Notes: generated by a model not told the origin, from the letters alone. A stretch of DNA of 64,000 nucleotides from an uncultured Aliivibrio sp. (GCF_946479765.1 NZ_CAMLHO010000002.1:1-64000), one strand, 5' to 3'; numbered from the stretch's first letter, positions 35,951-46,423 are shown. Numbers and translations: made by a program.

Positions 35951-38044
35951 TTAGTTACCAACAGCTTGAACAATTCTAATTTGTTTCTCATCAGGAATTT
36001 CTTGATAAGAAAGCACTCGTAAGTTAGGAATCGTATTCTTAACAAACTTCGCTAGAGTTGAACGTAATACCCCTGAAGTCAATAAGACCGCAGCTTCCCC
36101 TTTTAACTCTTGCTCTTGAGTCGCTTGAGTTAATGAGGCCTGTAAACGTTCAGCTAGTCCTGGTTCAATACCTGTTGTCTCGCCACCCGATGCCTGCATT
36201 GTTTGATGCAATATTTGTTCCAACTCAGGAATCAAAGTAATGACAGGCATTTCAGCTTCTATCCCATTGATTTCTTGTACAATTAATCGTTTTAATGAGA
36301 TTCGAACAGCTGCCGTCAAAATGTCAGGTTCTTGACTTTTTGGCGCATATTCTGACAAAGTTTGAACGATGGTTCGAATATCACGAACGGGAATTGCTTC
36401 ATTTAATAAATTCTGAAGTACTTTTACTACCGCCCCTAACGGTAACTGATCAGGAACTAATCCTTCAACCAGTTTAGGTGAGCTTTGTGAAAGTAACTCT
36501 AATAAGTTCTGAACTTCTTCATGACCTAATAATTGCGCCGCATTATTAGTTAACAATTGGCTTAAATGGGTTGCCAATACAGTAGCGGCATCAACTACAG
36601 TATAGCCTAGTGCTTGCGCGTGCTCTCTTTGCTCGCCATTAATCCAAACCGCTTCTAAACCAAAAGCAGGATCAAAGGTTGGTTCGCCTTCAATAGAACC
36701 ATAAACTTGTCCTGGATTAATCGCGAGTTCTTTATCTGGGCGGATCTCAGCTTCACCACCCGCAACACCCATTAAGGTAATTCGGTATACGTTTGGTGGC
36801 AGTTCTAAGTTATCTCGAATATGTACGGCTGGCACTAAGAAACCAAAATCTTGTGATAGCTTTTTACGGACACCTTTAACACGGTCAAGTAACTCACCGC
36901 CTTGTTCTTTATCTACCATAGGGATCAAACGGTAGCCAACTTCAAGCCCGATAACATCAACTGGTTGTACATCATCCCACGAAAGTTCTTTGGGTTGTGA
37001 TGATGATATTTCCATCGGTGGGGCCGCTTTTTTATCGCCACCTTCTTGATCTATTTTCTTGGTTAGATAGTACGCCCAACCACCAGCAAGAAGCGCAAGT
37101 AGGATAAATGGGAAATGAGGCATTCCAGGTACAATACCCATAACAAACATAATGCCTGCCGTCACCATTAATGCTTTCGGATTATCAACCAGTTGGAATA
37201 CTAATTGCTCCCCCATATCTTCATCTGTATTTTGGCGTGTCACCATGATCGCAGCACCAATAGACAATAGTAACGAGGGGATCTGAGCAACTAGACCATC
37301 ACCAATGGTCAACAATGTATAAATTTGGATCGCGTCACCAAAACCGAGACCGAATTGACTCATACCAATGGCAAGACCACCAATGATGTTAATAAACAGA
37401 ATAAGAATACCGGCAATCGCATCCCCTTTAACGAACTTAGATGCACCATCCATTGAACCGTAAAAATCGGCTTCTTTTGTCACTTCAAAACGGCGTGTAC
37501 GTGCTTGTTCTTGATCAATCAACCCAGCGTTCAAATCGGCATCAATTGCCATCTGTTTACCAGGTAAAGCATCCAAGGTAAAACGCGCACTTACCTCAGC
37601 AATACGTCCAGCACCTTTAGTTACAACCATAAAGTTAATGATCATCAAGATAATAAATACGATTAAACCCACCGCATAGTTACCACCGATAACAACATTA
37701 CCAAACGCATCGATAACGTTACCCGCAGCTCCTGGACCTTCATGACCATGCAGTAATACCACTCGTGTAGAAGCAACGTTTAGGGCTAAACGGAGTAATG
37801 TAGATACCAAAAGAATGGTAGGAAAAGCTGCAAAATCAAGAGGCCTACGTGAATAGATGGTGACCAATAACACGACCATTGCCAAGGCAATATTAAAAGT
37901 AAACATGAGGTCGAGTAAAAACGCAGGTATTGGTAATATCACCATCGCCAAAGAAGATAGCACCAATATAGGTGCACCTATTGACGGCATATTTTTACCT
38001 TTTAAGGCAGATAGCTTATTTGGAAAGGGCATTTGAAATTTCAT
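35951..38044 (-). CDS. flhA: flagellar export gate protein FlhA
   Basis: Core of the flagellar type III export gate, 697 residues. N-terminal half has eight hydrophobic segments and the FHIPEP family block (RFTLDALPGKQMAIDADLNAG, TIGDGLVAQIPSLLLS); the C-terminal cytoplasmic half binds chaperone-substrate complexes. It is first in the flhA-flhF-flhG-fliA-che-par operon, with a sigma-54 promoter about 85 bp upstream. Confidence 0.96.
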   Translation of the reverse strand: MKFQMPFPNKLSALKGKNMPSIGAPILVLSSLAMVILPIPAFLLDLMFTFNIALAMVVLLVTIYSRRPLDFAAFPTILLVSTLLRLALNVASTRVVLLHGHEGPGAAGNVIDAFGNVVIGGNYAVGLIVFIILMIINFMVVTKGAGRIAEVSARFTLDALPGKQMAIDADLNAGLIDQEQARTRRFEVTKEADFYGSMDGASKFVKGDAIAGILILFINIIGGLAIGMSQFGLGFGDAIQIYTLLTIGDGLVAQIPSLLLSIGAAIMVTRQNTDEDMGEQLVFQLVDNPKALMVTAGIMFVMGIVPGMPHFPFILLALLAGGWAYYLTKKIDQEGGDKKAAPPMEISSSQPKELSWDDVQPVDVIGLEVGYRLIPMVDKEQGGELLDRVKGVRKKLSQDFGFLVPAVHIRDNLELPPNVYRITLMGVAGGEAEIRPDKELAINPGQVYGSIEGEPTFDPAFGLEAVWINGEQREHAQALGYTVVDAATVLATHLSQLLTNNAAQLLGHEEVQNLLELLSQSSPKLVEGLVPDQLPLGAVVKVLQNLLNEAIPVRDIRTIVQTLSEYAPKSQEPDILTAAVRISLKRLIVQEINGIEAEMPVITLIPELEQILHQTMQASGGETTGIEPGLAERLQASLTQATQEQELKGEAAVLLTSGVLRSTLAKFVKNTIPNLRVLSYQEIPDEKQIRIVQAVGN

Positions 38045-38126
38045 TACTTCTGCTTCTTATACTCGATGTTATTATTGAAGATTATCAATAACAACTAACT
38101 GATAACATGATGACGCCTCCAATAAA

Positions 38127-38141
38127 GCAAGTTTCGAGCCA
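38127..38141 (-). promoter_or_regulatory. sigma-54 promoter of the flhA-fliA-che operon
   Basis: TGGCTCGAAACTTGC on the minus strand, fitting TGGCAC-N5-TTGC with GG and GC ten bases apart. A start near 38115 gives a leader of about 70 bases. Activation by FlrA is expected from V. cholerae. Confidence 0.75.
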
Positions 38142-38250
38142 GGTTGATGTCAGTTTTTTGGCTTTGTATCTTCATTTTTCTGACAGACATTATTAAAAAC
38201 AGTCACTATGAATTAACCACTTAATTGTTAAGGAAAAATATCAATCTTCA

Positions 38251-38278
38251 TTGCAAGTTATTTCTTCCTTTGTATAAT
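38251..38278 (+). promoter_or_regulatory. sigma-70-type promoter of the PilZ gene
   Basis: TTGCAA and a perfect TATAAT with 16 bp between them, 29 bp before the ATG at 38308. Confidence 0.6.
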
Positions 38279-38307
38279 TACCACATCTTATTTCACTTGG
38301 TAGTTAT

Positions 38308-38982
38308 ATGGCTGATGTATCTCTTAGTACGGATCAAAACGTACTCAATAAAATGGATATTGGTGGCAGAGTCATTATTGAAGTCACTTGCCCAAATGGA
38401 CAATCGGCTCAAGCAAACTCGAAATTAATTGGCTTTAAAAAAGGGCATTATGTTTTTATTGAGTACCCTCAATCCCCTCCTTTAGAGTTCAATAAAATCT
38501 ATTTAGAGGGAGCTGACGTTACTTTCCGCTCAATTACCAATACAACTCATCGTGACGTTATCGCTTTTAGAACACAGATCCACTCTGTTATTTATCGCCC
38601 TATGGAGATGATTTGCCTTCATGCGCCTAAAAGTATTTCAATGCGACAAATCCGCACTCATCAGCGTATTGATACTAAATTTGCATGTAATTTAGCGGTA
38701 GGAAGCCATAATTTAACAGGAGTCATGACTGATTTTTCAGCAGGTGGTTGTGCTATTTCATTACCAGCAAAACTAAATCCTGACAATTTTATTAACCAAA
38801 AAGTTACCATTATGATTGAGTTAGATGCCATTGAACCAATCTCTGTATCTGGTGAGATTAAGAATATTGAGGCAAAAGAAAAGCAATCGAAATTTGGGGT
38901 AATGTTCGAATCAGATAGTTTAAGTGAATCACAGTTACAAACTCTTCATCACCAATGCATCCTTAAAGGTTGGAGTGTATAA
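38308..38982 (+). CDS. PilZ domain c-di-GMP-binding protein (YcgR-like)
   Basis: Soluble protein of 224 residues with an N-terminal YcgR/PilZN-like domain (about 15-105) and a C-terminal PilZ domain. c-di-GMP contacts are present: RTHQR (116-120, RxxxR) and DFSAGG (142-147, D/NxSxxG). It lies between divergent flhA and convergent flhB, so a role as a flagellar brake or motility regulator is likely but inferred. Its promoter appears to be separate from the flagellar cascade. Confidence 0.88.
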   Translation: MADVSLSTDQNVLNKMDIGGRVIIEVTCPNGQSAQANSKLIGFKKGHYVFIEYPQSPPLEFNKIYLEGADVTFRSITNTTHRDVIAFRTQIHSVIYRPMEMICLHAPKSISMRQIRTHQRIDTKFACNLAVGSHNLTGVMTDFSAGGCAISLPAKLNPDNFINQKVTIMIELDAIEPISVSGEIKNIEAKEKQSKFGVMFESDSLSESQLQTLHHQCILKGWSV

Positions 38983-39018
38983 AGATATATTAATAAATAG
39001 ATATCATCTAGGTTATTC

Positions 39019-40149
39019 CTATTTTCTTAATTCATCTGGGATAGTTAACGTATTTTCATCAAGTTCAGGCTTCGTGCCCCCTTTCTTCTTATATTGTTTC
39101 ATCTGAAAAATATACGCTAAAATCTGAGCTACCGCTGCAAATAGTCCATCAGGAATTTGCTGCTCTAGCTCTGTTGAATGATATAACGCTCGCGCCAGTG
39201 GTGGTGCAGGCAGGATATCAATATTATGTTCACGAGCAATTTCTCGAATTTTCATTGCTATGTGATCAACCCCTTTGGCAACCACTATCGGTGCCGCATC
39301 TTTACTTTGATCGTAACGTAATGCGACCGAATAATGCTCTGGATTGGTGATAATAACGTCTGCTGACGGAACATCTGACATCATTCTACGTTGTGTCATT
39401 TCTCGTTGCAGCATTCTGATCCGCCCTTTGACTTCAGGCTTACCTTCTGTTTCTTTATATTCGTCTTTAATTTCTTGTTTAGTCATCTTTAATTGATTCG
39501 CGTGTTGCCAGATTTGAAACGGAATATCAATGGCAACAACAATCAATAAAGTACAACTGATCAACAGAATGAAATTTAATAAGATATCCAACGAGTGAAA
39601 AATATTGACTGGATAAGTATCTAAACTGAGTTGAAATAGTTCCGCTTTACTCTTATTTATCAAGTAAAAAGCAGTACCCCCAACTAAGGATACTTTTAAT
39701 ATTGATTTTAAAAGCTCAACCCAACTCTGCATGCCAAACATACGTTTAATGCCTGACATTGGGTTCATTTTAGAAGGCTTTGGCATTGCAGCTTCTGCTG
39801 AAAAACTAACCCCACCTAGACCAGCGGCTCCAATTAAGGCAGCAACAAACAAAGTCACCAATATCAATAATACGGGAAATATTAATTCCGTTAAGCCGCC
39901 ACCAACGATCTCAAGCAATTTATTTGTATCATAGATCTCTTCTCTAGAAATAGAAAAAAAACGCCCCATGACAGAAAGTAACGCTTTAGCTACGCCTTCA
40001 CCAAACCACATTAACGCAACTGAACCACAAACCAATACAGAAACTGAAGCTAATTCTTTTGACCTTGCAACCTGCCCTTTGTCTTTGGCCTGTTGCAAGC
40101 GTTTGGCTGTAGCGTCTTCGGTGCGTTCTTGACCGTCACTGTCCGCCAT
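39019..40149 (-). CDS. flhB: flagellar export switch protein FlhB
   Basis: 376 residues from the ATG at 40149, which has GGAGG six bases upstream; the open frame starts nine codons earlier. Four membrane segments in the first 210 residues and a cytoplasmic domain with the autocleavage site at 269-272. The site reads NPEH instead of the textbook NPTH. FlhB switches export from rod/hook to filament substrates together with FliK. It is last in the fliK-to-flhB operon. Confidence 0.95.
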   Translation of the reverse strand: MADSDGQERTEDATAKRLQQAKDKGQVARSKELASVSVLVCGSVALMWFGEGVAKALLSVMGRFFSISREEIYDTNKLLEIVGGGLTELIFPVLLILVTLFVAALIGAAGLGGVSFSAEAAMPKPSKMNPMSGIKRMFGMQSWVELLKSILKVSLVGGTAFYLINKSKAELFQLSLDTYPVNIFHSLDILLNFILLISCTLLIVVAIDIPFQIWQHANQLKMTKQEIKDEYKETEGKPEVKGRIRMLQREMTQRRMMSDVPSADVIITNPEHYSVALRYDQSKDAAPIVVAKGVDHIAMKIREIAREHNIDILPAPPLARALYHSTELEQQIPDGLFAAVAQILAYIFQMKQYKKKGGTKPELDENTLTIPDELRK

Positions 40150-40179
40150 AAATGACCTCCATGATATGTATATCAACCA

Positions 40180-40962
40180 TTAGCAGTCTAGCCTTATCAA
40201 GCTACATATCTGTGCCTCGGCACGTCCCCAATGCAGATCATAATGAGTAAATAACCCTAATATAATATAAGAGGTCAATAATAAACCCACCAATAAGGCA
40301 AAAGCAAAGCCAAGAGAGAAAATGTTTAGTTGTGGTGCGGCACGCGTCATTACGCCAAACGATAAGTTTACAGTTAATAACGCAATGATCCCAGAAAGTG
40401 ACATACTCAACCCTGCTTTCATCATAATTCCAAGCCAGCCTGCCATGGATTGATAATCGACACTTGTCAATTTCCCAACACCAACCGGTAACGTACTGAA
40501 ACTCATTACTACGAAGTTAATCATTTTTAAATGCCCATCAGTCCCTAAGAAAAATAAGATCGATAAAAACATGAATAATTGGCCAAGTAACGGGGTATTT
40601 TGTCCATTCGCAGGATCAACCATTGAAGCGAAACCTAGACTCGACTGCATACCGAGGATCTGCCCTAGCAACACAAAAGTTTGTGTAACAAATACCGTCA
40701 CCATCCCCATCGAAACACCAATAATTATTTGCTCCGCAGTGGTCATAAACCCTTGAAAAGAAACCAATTGTATTTCTGATGACATTGCAGGAATTGCTGG
40801 CATCACTGCAAAAGTAATGCTTAGTCCCAAATAGAGTCGAATTCTAGGCGACACAAATCGAGCCCCGAATACTGACATCACCATTAACATGGCAGATATG
40901 CGGGTATAAGGCCAAAAATAAGTTGCGATAAAATCTAATACTATTTGAGTTGGGTATTCCAT
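40180..40962 (-). CDS. fliR: flagellar export protein FliR
   Basis: Export gate subunit, 260 residues, about six hydrophobic segments, family block LGFASMVDPANGQNTPLLGQL. It lies 30 bp before flhB and 87 bp after fliQ; the gap is AT-rich with two ATTAATAAA repeats and no clear signal. Confidence 0.94.
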   Translation of the reverse strand: MEYPTQIVLDFIATYFWPYTRISAMLMVMSVFGARFVSPRIRLYLGLSITFAVMPAIPAMSSEIQLVSFQGFMTTAEQIIIGVSMGMVTVFVTQTFVLLGQILGMQSSLGFASMVDPANGQNTPLLGQLFMFLSILFFLGTDGHLKMINFVVMSFSTLPVGVGKLTSVDYQSMAGWLGIMMKAGLSMSLSGIIALLTVNLSFGVMTRAAPQLNIFSLGFAFALLVGLLLTSYIILGLFTHYDLHWGRAEAQICSLIRLDC

Positions 40963-41049
40963 AAATTCAACTAGTTTGTCATCAAGAAAAATTTGCCATT
41001 AATAAAAATTTATTGTTGATAAAGGTTCGTCATTAATAAAGACTTATAG

Positions 41050-41319
41050 CTAAAAAAGTATTGTCGGCATTCGTGCGATCAATTCGTAAAAGTATTCCAT
41101 CAACATTCGTGTCATCCAGTGACCAAACATCATTAATGCTAACAGCGTAATAATCAAACGCGGTAAGAAACTCAAAGTCTGCTCATTAATTGAGGTGGCC
41201 GCTTGAAAAACAGCTACCACTAGACCAATAAGCAGGCTAGGTATGATGATGGCACACACCATGATAAGCACCATGTATAGCGCGCCACGAAATAGATCAA
41301 TAGCCATTTCAGGTGTCAT
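41050..41319 (-). CDS. fliQ: flagellar export protein FliQ
   Basis: Small gate subunit of 89 residues with two membrane segments and the family block LLIGLVVAVFQAATSINEQTL. Nine bases after fliP. Confidence 0.95.
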   Translation of the reverse strand: MTPEMAIDLFRGALYMVLIMVCAIIIPSLLIGLVVAVFQAATSINEQTLSFLPRLIITLLALMMFGHWMTRMLMEYFYELIARMPTILF

Positions 41320-41328
41320 TTTTGCTCC

Positions 41329-42198
41329 TTATGTACTAAAGCTTCCGGCGAGAGTTGATAGAATTAAGTTCCACCCATCGACCAGAACAAACAACATAAG
41401 TTTAAATGGTAATGACACAATCATAGGAGAAAGCATCATCATACCCATCGCCATCAGAACCGATGCCACCACCAAATCGATGATTAAAAATGGTAAGAAA
41501 AGCATAAAACCAATTTGAAAGGCCGTCTTTAATTCCGACGTAATAAACGCAGGAATGATTACTGTAATTGGAACGTCTTCAGGATTATCTACTTCGACAC
41601 CGGACATATTAACAAAGGTTTCTAAATCTTTTATTCGCGTTTGCGCCAGCATAAATTCTTTCATCGGCACTTGAACAATATCAAAGGCTTCGCGCGCATT
41701 AATTTCTTCGTTAATGTAAGGCTGAATAGCAGTGTCATTCATTTTATCAAACACGGGGGCCATGATAAAAAAGGTTAAGAACATAGCAATACCAATGATC
41801 ACTTGGTTTGACGGTGTCTGTTGCAAGCCCATAGCTTGTCGAAGTATCGACATTACAACTACAATACGGGTAAACGACGTCATCAAGATAACCATCGCAG
41901 GCAAAAAGCCCAGCATGGTCATTAATCCTAAAATTTGCAGGTTAACCGAGTAATCTTCTCCCCCATTAGCATTAGTTGTCATGGTAAAAGCGGGAACTCC
42001 CGCCCCAGAACTACTGCCTTGAGCTATTGTTTTTCCAGCCCCATTGTCCTTTTCCATTGCCGTAACAGTCATACCTTCGGCAGTGGCTGCTGTAGCAGGA
42101 ATTGTACTCGCGAGATCATCCACCGCCCATGCAGAAGAGGCGATGAATAAGAGTGAAAAAACCGCCAAAGTGGCGGCAATTAAATTAGTTTTTAGCAT
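41329..42198 (-). CDS. fliP: flagellar export protein FliP
   Basis: Gate subunit of 289 residues with a cleavable signal peptide (about 1-25), four membrane segments and the block [22 protein letters not shown] longer region between signal and first segment (about 26-85) is seen than in E. coli (245 residues). It overlaps fliO by 14 bases. Confidence 0.95.
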   Translation of the reverse strand: MLKTNLIAATLAVFSLLFIASSAWAVDDLASTIPATAATAEGMTVTAMEKDNGAGKTIAQGSSSGAGVPAFTMTTNANGGEDYSVNLQILGLMTMLGFLPAMVILMTSFTRIVVVMSILRQAMGLQQTPSNQVIIGIAMFLTFFIMAPVFDKMNDTAIQPYINEEINAREAFDIVQVPMKEFMLAQTRIKDLETFVNMSGVEVDNPEDVPITVIIPAFITSELKTAFQIGFMLFLPFLIIDLVVASVLMAMGMMMLSPMIVSLPFKLMLFVLVDGWNLILSTLAGSFST

Positions 42199-42571
42199 TT
42201 TTCTTCATCATTTGGCTTAATTGAGTTGAAAATGGCGTTAATGTAGATTCATTTACCTCTAACGGCTTTTCAAGCTTACTCAGCATATTGATATTTTGAG
42301 AAGTAATTCCAATTAAGAACTGCTCTTCTCCTACTTGAATTACAGCAACTCTCTCTTTTGTTCCTACTGGTAACTGCTTAACAATACTCATTGTCGTACC
42401 TGGGGCCCCTGTTATTCCGGGGAAACGCATTCTCTTTAATAACCAGGCAAAAAATAGAATAAGCACAATAACAAAAATAAGAGAGCCTAATGTCGCCGCT
42501 AAATCGACATTAGCTGCCTCTGCGGCAAATAAAGGAAAAGGCATCAAAGCCAATAACCATAGCTGTTTCAT
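42185..42571 (-). CDS. fliO: flagellar protein FliO
   Basis: Assembly factor for the FliP complex; 128 residues, an N-terminal signal-like segment, one membrane segment (about 28-46) and the cytoplasmic block [29 protein letters not shown]. Overlaps fliP. Confidence 0.92.
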   Translation of the reverse strand: MKQLWLLALMPFPLFAAEAANVDLAATLGSLIFVIVLILFFAWLLKRMRFPGITGAPGTTMSIVKQLPVGTKERVAVIQVGEEQFLIGITSQNINMLSKLEKPLEVNESTLTPFSTQLSQMMKKNAKN

Positions 42572-42589
42572 ACCCTTCCCTTCATCTAA

Positions 42590-42973
42590 TTAACGCAGTT
42601 TCTTAATACGTTCAGTTTGGCTGATAACGTCAGTTAAACGAATACCAAACTTGTCATTCACGACAACGACTTCACCGTGAGCGATAAGCGTACCATTAAC
42701 CATAACGTCCAGTGACTCACCAGCGATACGGTCAAGCTCAACGACAGAACCTTGGTTAAGTTGCAATAAGTTACGAATACTAATATGCGAGCGACCTACT
42801 TCCATTGAAATAGTTACCGGAATATCTAGAATTGTATCAAGCTTTCGACGCTCATCTTCATTGAACGCAGGTGCTTTCTCTTCTAAATCATCTAAAGGTG
42901 CCGCTATTGCTTCCGTACTTTCACTTAACGCTGCTGCCCATTCGTCAGCCATCTGTTGTTCATTTGAATCCAT
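42590..42973 (-). CDS. fliN: flagellar motor switch protein FliN
   Basis: C-ring subunit of 127 residues: acidic N-terminal part and SpoA domain (ILDIPVTISMEVGRSHISIRNLL ... SLDVMVNGTLIAHGEVVVVNDKFGIRL). 22 bp after fliM. Confidence 0.95.
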   Translation of the reverse strand: MDSNEQQMADEWAAALSESTEAIAAPLDDLEEKAPAFNEDERRKLDTILDIPVTISMEVGRSHISIRNLLQLNQGSVVELDRIAGESLDVMVNGTLIAHGEVVVVNDKFGIRLTDVISQTERIKKLR

Positions 42974-42995
42974 GATCCATTACCTTCTCTATTTC

Positions 42996-44027
42996 TTATT
43001 CGTCATCTAGATCAAACAATACGTCTTTGCCTAAAAAGGCTAGATCCGTCTTAACCATGTCTGGGCGTTTGATTTTCTCTGTGATCTGTACTGCTAATTT
43101 GTCACCAGATTTACCTACTTTACCACGGTAAGTTGGTAATTCTTCTACAAATACGGTAGCAGCTTCTGGCATTTCAACCGGGATAATATCACCCGCTTCT
43201 AGGTCCATTAGATCGCGTAATGAAATTTTACTCTCTAACAGATTTACTTTCATTTCCACAGGCACATCCATGATTTCATCACGAAGCGCTTTACTCCAAC
43301 GGACATCAGTGTCCATTTTGTCACTTTGAACACCCGCATCAAGTAATTCACGGATAGGTTCAACCATTGAGTATGGGAATACAACATGGAAATCACCGCC
43401 GCCGCCATCCACTTCAATATGGAATGAACTCACCACGATTACTTCTGTAGGGCTTACAATGTTTGCCATGGTTGGGTTTACTTCTGAATCTAAATATTCA
43501 AACTCAACCCCCATAACAGGAGACCAAGCTTCTTTATAATCTTCAAAAATGACTTTTAGCAATAATTGAATGATACGTCGTTCCGTTGGTGTAAATTCAC
43601 GACCTTCAATCTTGGCGTGGAATCGACCATCACCACCAAAGAAGTTTTCTACCAAAATGAAAACCAAACGAGCTTCCATTGTTATTAATGCAGTGCCTTT
43701 TAATGGGCGAAAACGCACCATATTAAGACTGGTTGGTACATACAATGTATTTTGGTATTCACCAAACTTCACCATTGATACACCATTAATCGAAACTTCA
43801 GCTGTTTTTCTTAGCATATTGAATAAACTAATACGCATATGACGCGCAAAACGTTCGTTAATCAATTCCAGCGTTGGCATTCGGCCACGAACGATCCTGT
43901 CTTGGGATGAGAAATCAAAGTCCTTCATTGAACCTATATTTTCATCACCACCAGGGACGTCATCTTCTACGTCATCTACACCATGGAGTAGAGCATCAAT
44001 TTCATCTTGAGATAATAGATCTGTCAC
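42996..44027 (-). CDS. fliM: flagellar motor switch protein FliM
   Basis: C-ring subunit that binds phosphorylated CheY through its N-terminal peptide LLSQDEIDALLHG (about 4-16). 343 residues with the CheC-like middle domain and a SpoA C-terminus. Seven bases after fliL. Confidence 0.96.
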   Translation of the reverse strand: MTDLLSQDEIDALLHGVDDVEDDVPGGDENIGSMKDFDFSSQDRIVRGRMPTLELINERFARHMRISLFNMLRKTAEVSINGVSMVKFGEYQNTLYVPTSLNMVRFRPLKGTALITMEARLVFILVENFFGGDGRFHAKIEGREFTPTERRIIQLLLKVIFEDYKEAWSPVMGVEFEYLDSEVNPTMANIVSPTEVIVVSSFHIEVDGGGGDFHVVFPYSMVEPIRELLDAGVQSDKMDTDVRWSKALRDEIMDVPVEMKVNLLESKISLRDLMDLEAGDIIPVEMPEAATVFVEELPTYRGKVGKSGDKLAVQITEKIKRPDMVKTDLAFLGKDVLFDLDDE

Positions 44028-44034
44028 ATTGAAC

Positions 44035-44520
44035 CTATTGCATTACAAAGTCAGTAAATAATACTTTTTCAACTACAGGTTTCGCTGTAATTTTAGTAAA
44101 GGCATCTTGAATATCACGTGTTGCCTGCTCTCGAAGCTCAATTCGACCACGAGGCTCTCTTAATTGCTCAACGGTAGCTGCAGCGAAAGTTGACAATAAA
44201 GCACTTTCAATTAAAGGCGTGTGCTGCATTGCTACTTCTTCATTTTCGCTTCCACGCATCACCATTTGCACTTTTAATTGAACTAAACGATCACGTTTAT
44301 CACCGGTCACATTAAAAATAAAGGGTTGAGGCAAGTTTAAATACAATACTGGCATTTTAGCCTCTAATGCGGCGATATTTTGTTCTGTTGACTCCGCAGC
44401 AGGATCGCCTAACATAAAGAACCAAGCGGCAGCGCCGCCACCACCAAGTAATAATACAATCAATGCGATGATAATGATCAGTTTCTTTTTATTTTTTGGT
44501 GTCTCACCTTGATCGGCCAT
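44035..44520 (-). CDS. fliL: flagellar basal body-associated protein FliL
   Basis: 161 residues: short basic N-terminus, membrane segment (about 14-33) and periplasmic domain with YLNLPQPFIFNVTGDKRDRLVQL. It is associated with the stator and motor output. 63 bp after fliK. Confidence 0.93.
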   Translation of the reverse strand: MADQGETPKNKKKLIIIIALIVLLLGGGGAAAWFFMLGDPAAESTEQNIAALEAKMPVLYLNLPQPFIFNVTGDKRDRLVQLKVQMVMRGSENEEVAMQHTPLIESALLSTFAAATVEQLREPRGRIELREQATRDIQDAFTKITAKPVVEKVLFTDFVMQ

Positions 44521-44583
44521 TGCCTTTCCTCTTGAATAAATCGTTAATTATTTTTTTAACATCATTTGTTTATCTAAAAATGC

Positions 44584-45810
44584 TTATGCGTAAAAACTAA
44601 TGCCATCTTTGGGTTTTGATACTTGAACATTGATTTCATGCGTCTCAGAGGACTCTTCACTAAACCCAGAACCTTGATGAGAAGACTTTTGCTGCTGATG
44701 CCCATATTGTGATGAATCACCAGAACTTTGCTGTTGTACTGAAGTATCAGCCAATTGAATACCTTGTTGAGCAAACATCTCACGCAAACGCGGTAAACTC
44801 TGCTCTATCGCATCACGAGCCTGTTGATTTGAAACGGTAAATTGAACAGCAGCGCCATCAGACCCCATATTCAACCGAATATGCATACGGCCCATTTCTG
44901 GTGGATCTAAACGAATATCAACGTACTTTAAGTTCTTCGCCATCATCATATTAATGCGTTCAGCAACTTCATCACTAACCTGCTCTTGACGAATATTCAA
45001 TGGTGCTGTTGCTGGATCTGTTTTTTGAGCGGTCGCTGCTTGTTGTGTCGCAGTCGTTCCTGATACGCCAGCAAGCTGCTGTGCAAACGAGTCCGTTGTT
45101 TTTGATTCAGTTAAATTAACAGTTTCACCATTCACTACTTGAGCCATGCCTAATGCTGATATATCTATTTTCGCTTTTTGAGTCTCAGCTAACTTGCCGG
45201 ACTCTAATTCTGCTTTGCCAATAAGAGCCGTTGAGGTTAACAACTCCTTGGTTGATTCTTTATTACCTGAGGCTTCGCCTTTAGTTTGCGTTTCACCCGT
45301 TTCGGCTTTAGATTTCTGTCCCCATTGGATCTCTTTGACTGGATCGCTCTCATCACCTAGCGTTTTGCTGCTTTCTTTGCCTGGTGTCGCCGCTATGCTT
45401 GCTTGAGTCAATAATATATCAGTCTCTTCTTGCTGATCTTCTTGCTGCTTTTCACCAGTTTCAGGCTTCTCTTTAGTTTCCTCTTCTTTAGAGTCAACTA
45501 AGGTTCCATTAGCTTGGTCAAGGCGAGATAGTAACTCAAAACCTTCTCCTACCTTATCTTCAATCGTATCTTCTTTTTCTACCGTCGATTCTGTTTGTTC
45601 TTTTTTCTTTGCTACTTCAGTTTCTACTACTACTGATTTTTCTTCTAGCGCTGTTTTTTTGGCGTCTTTCTTTTCACTCAAGCCCATTAGCTCTTTAAGC
45701 TCTTCAACAAAGCCTTCTGATTCATTTTTTTCTACGGCAGCCGTTTTGGTATCAGGCTTTATCGCAACATTTTTATTGATATTGTTTAAGGACAAATCAT
45801 GACTGCTCAT
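44584..45810 (-). CDS. fliK: flagellar hook-length control protein FliK
   Basis: Ruler protein of 408 residues. The N-terminal two thirds are acidic and low in complexity (runs of E, K and T, secreted part), and the C-terminal domain (about 270-365) has the family block LRLDPPEMGRMHIRL-type sequence and AREMFAQQGI-like helix. It is first in fliK-L-M-N-O-P-Q-R-flhB. A sigma-54 promoter lies about 70 bp upstream. Confidence 0.93.
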   Translation of the reverse strand: MSSHDLSLNNINKNVAIKPDTKTAAVEKNESEGFVEELKELMGLSEKKDAKKTALEEKSVVVETEVAKKKEQTESTVEKEDTIEDKVGEGFELLSRLDQANGTLVDSKEEETKEKPETGEKQQEDQQEETDILLTQASIAATPGKESSKTLGDESDPVKEIQWGQKSKAETGETQTKGEASGNKESTKELLTSTALIGKAELESGKLAETQKAKIDISALGMAQVVNGETVNLTESKTTDSFAQQLAGVSGTTATQQAATAQKTDPATAPLNIRQEQVSDEVAERINMMMAKNLKYVDIRLDPPEMGRMHIRLNMGSDGAAVQFTVSNQQARDAIEQSLPRLREMFAQQGIQLADTSVQQQSSGDSSQYGHQQQKSSHQGSGFSEESSETHEINVQVSKPKDGISFYA

Positions 45811-45880
45811 AGTATATTCTCGACATTGAGTGTGGATTTTTTGACAAGAGCGACAGAGGCTCAGCGTTTGATATTTTAAA

Positions 45881-45895
45881 GCAAATATTAAGCCA
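45881..45895 (-). promoter_or_regulatory. sigma-54 promoter of the fliK operon
   Basis: TGGCTTAATATTTGC on the minus strand; GG and GC ten bases apart and a TTGC -12 element. A start near 45869 gives a leader of about 60 bases. Confidence 0.75.
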
Positions 45896-45954
45896 CTTTT
45901 TATATAAAAATAACCATTAAGGCTAAAAAATTAGCGAGGACTATATTTATAGCA

Positions 45955-46395
45955 CTAGGGTTTAGGACGACGAGCAAACTGTAACGTAGAAAATTCATCC
46001 ATCATGTTCTGCTCTTGTTTATCGAGCATTTTTTGACGTTCCGTTTTCTTTTTATCAATCATCCATTCGTAAGAACGACGCTGTTTACGCGTCTCCTGCC
46101 AGTAGGTTTGACAGTTATCTACTTGAAAGGTGAAATGAGATTCAGCACTCTTTTGTTTGGTTAGTGTTTCATCTAACTGAACTAAGAACTTATTCAAGTG
46201 GCTGTATTGACTTGCTGTTAGACCTTGCTGACCACGTTGTAATAGTTGATTACAATAATCAAGCCGATACTTTTCAATCTGCTTTACTTGCTCATAAAAA
46301 TCATCAAGCTCAGCTTTAGCTTTATTTAACGCCATTACTGCCTGATTTTCTCTGTCTTGAGATTGCTCTAATAAAAAATCAAAGGTATTACTCAT
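45955..46395 (-). CDS. fliJ: flagellar export protein FliJ
   Basis: Coiled-coil stalk protein of the export ATPase, 146 residues, almost entirely helical and rich in Q, K and E. Last gene of fliEFGHIJ, 28 bp after fliI. Confidence 0.93.
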   Translation of the reverse strand: MSNTFDFLLEQSQDRENQAVMALNKAKAELDDFYEQVKQIEKYRLDYCNQLLQRGQQGLTASQYSHLNKFLVQLDETLTKQKSAESHFTFQVDNCQTYWQETRKQRRSYEWMIDKKKTERQKMLDKQEQNMMDEFSTLQFARRPKP

Positions 46396-46423
46396 GATCT
46401 TTCTCTTTCATCGTCTTGTTTAT

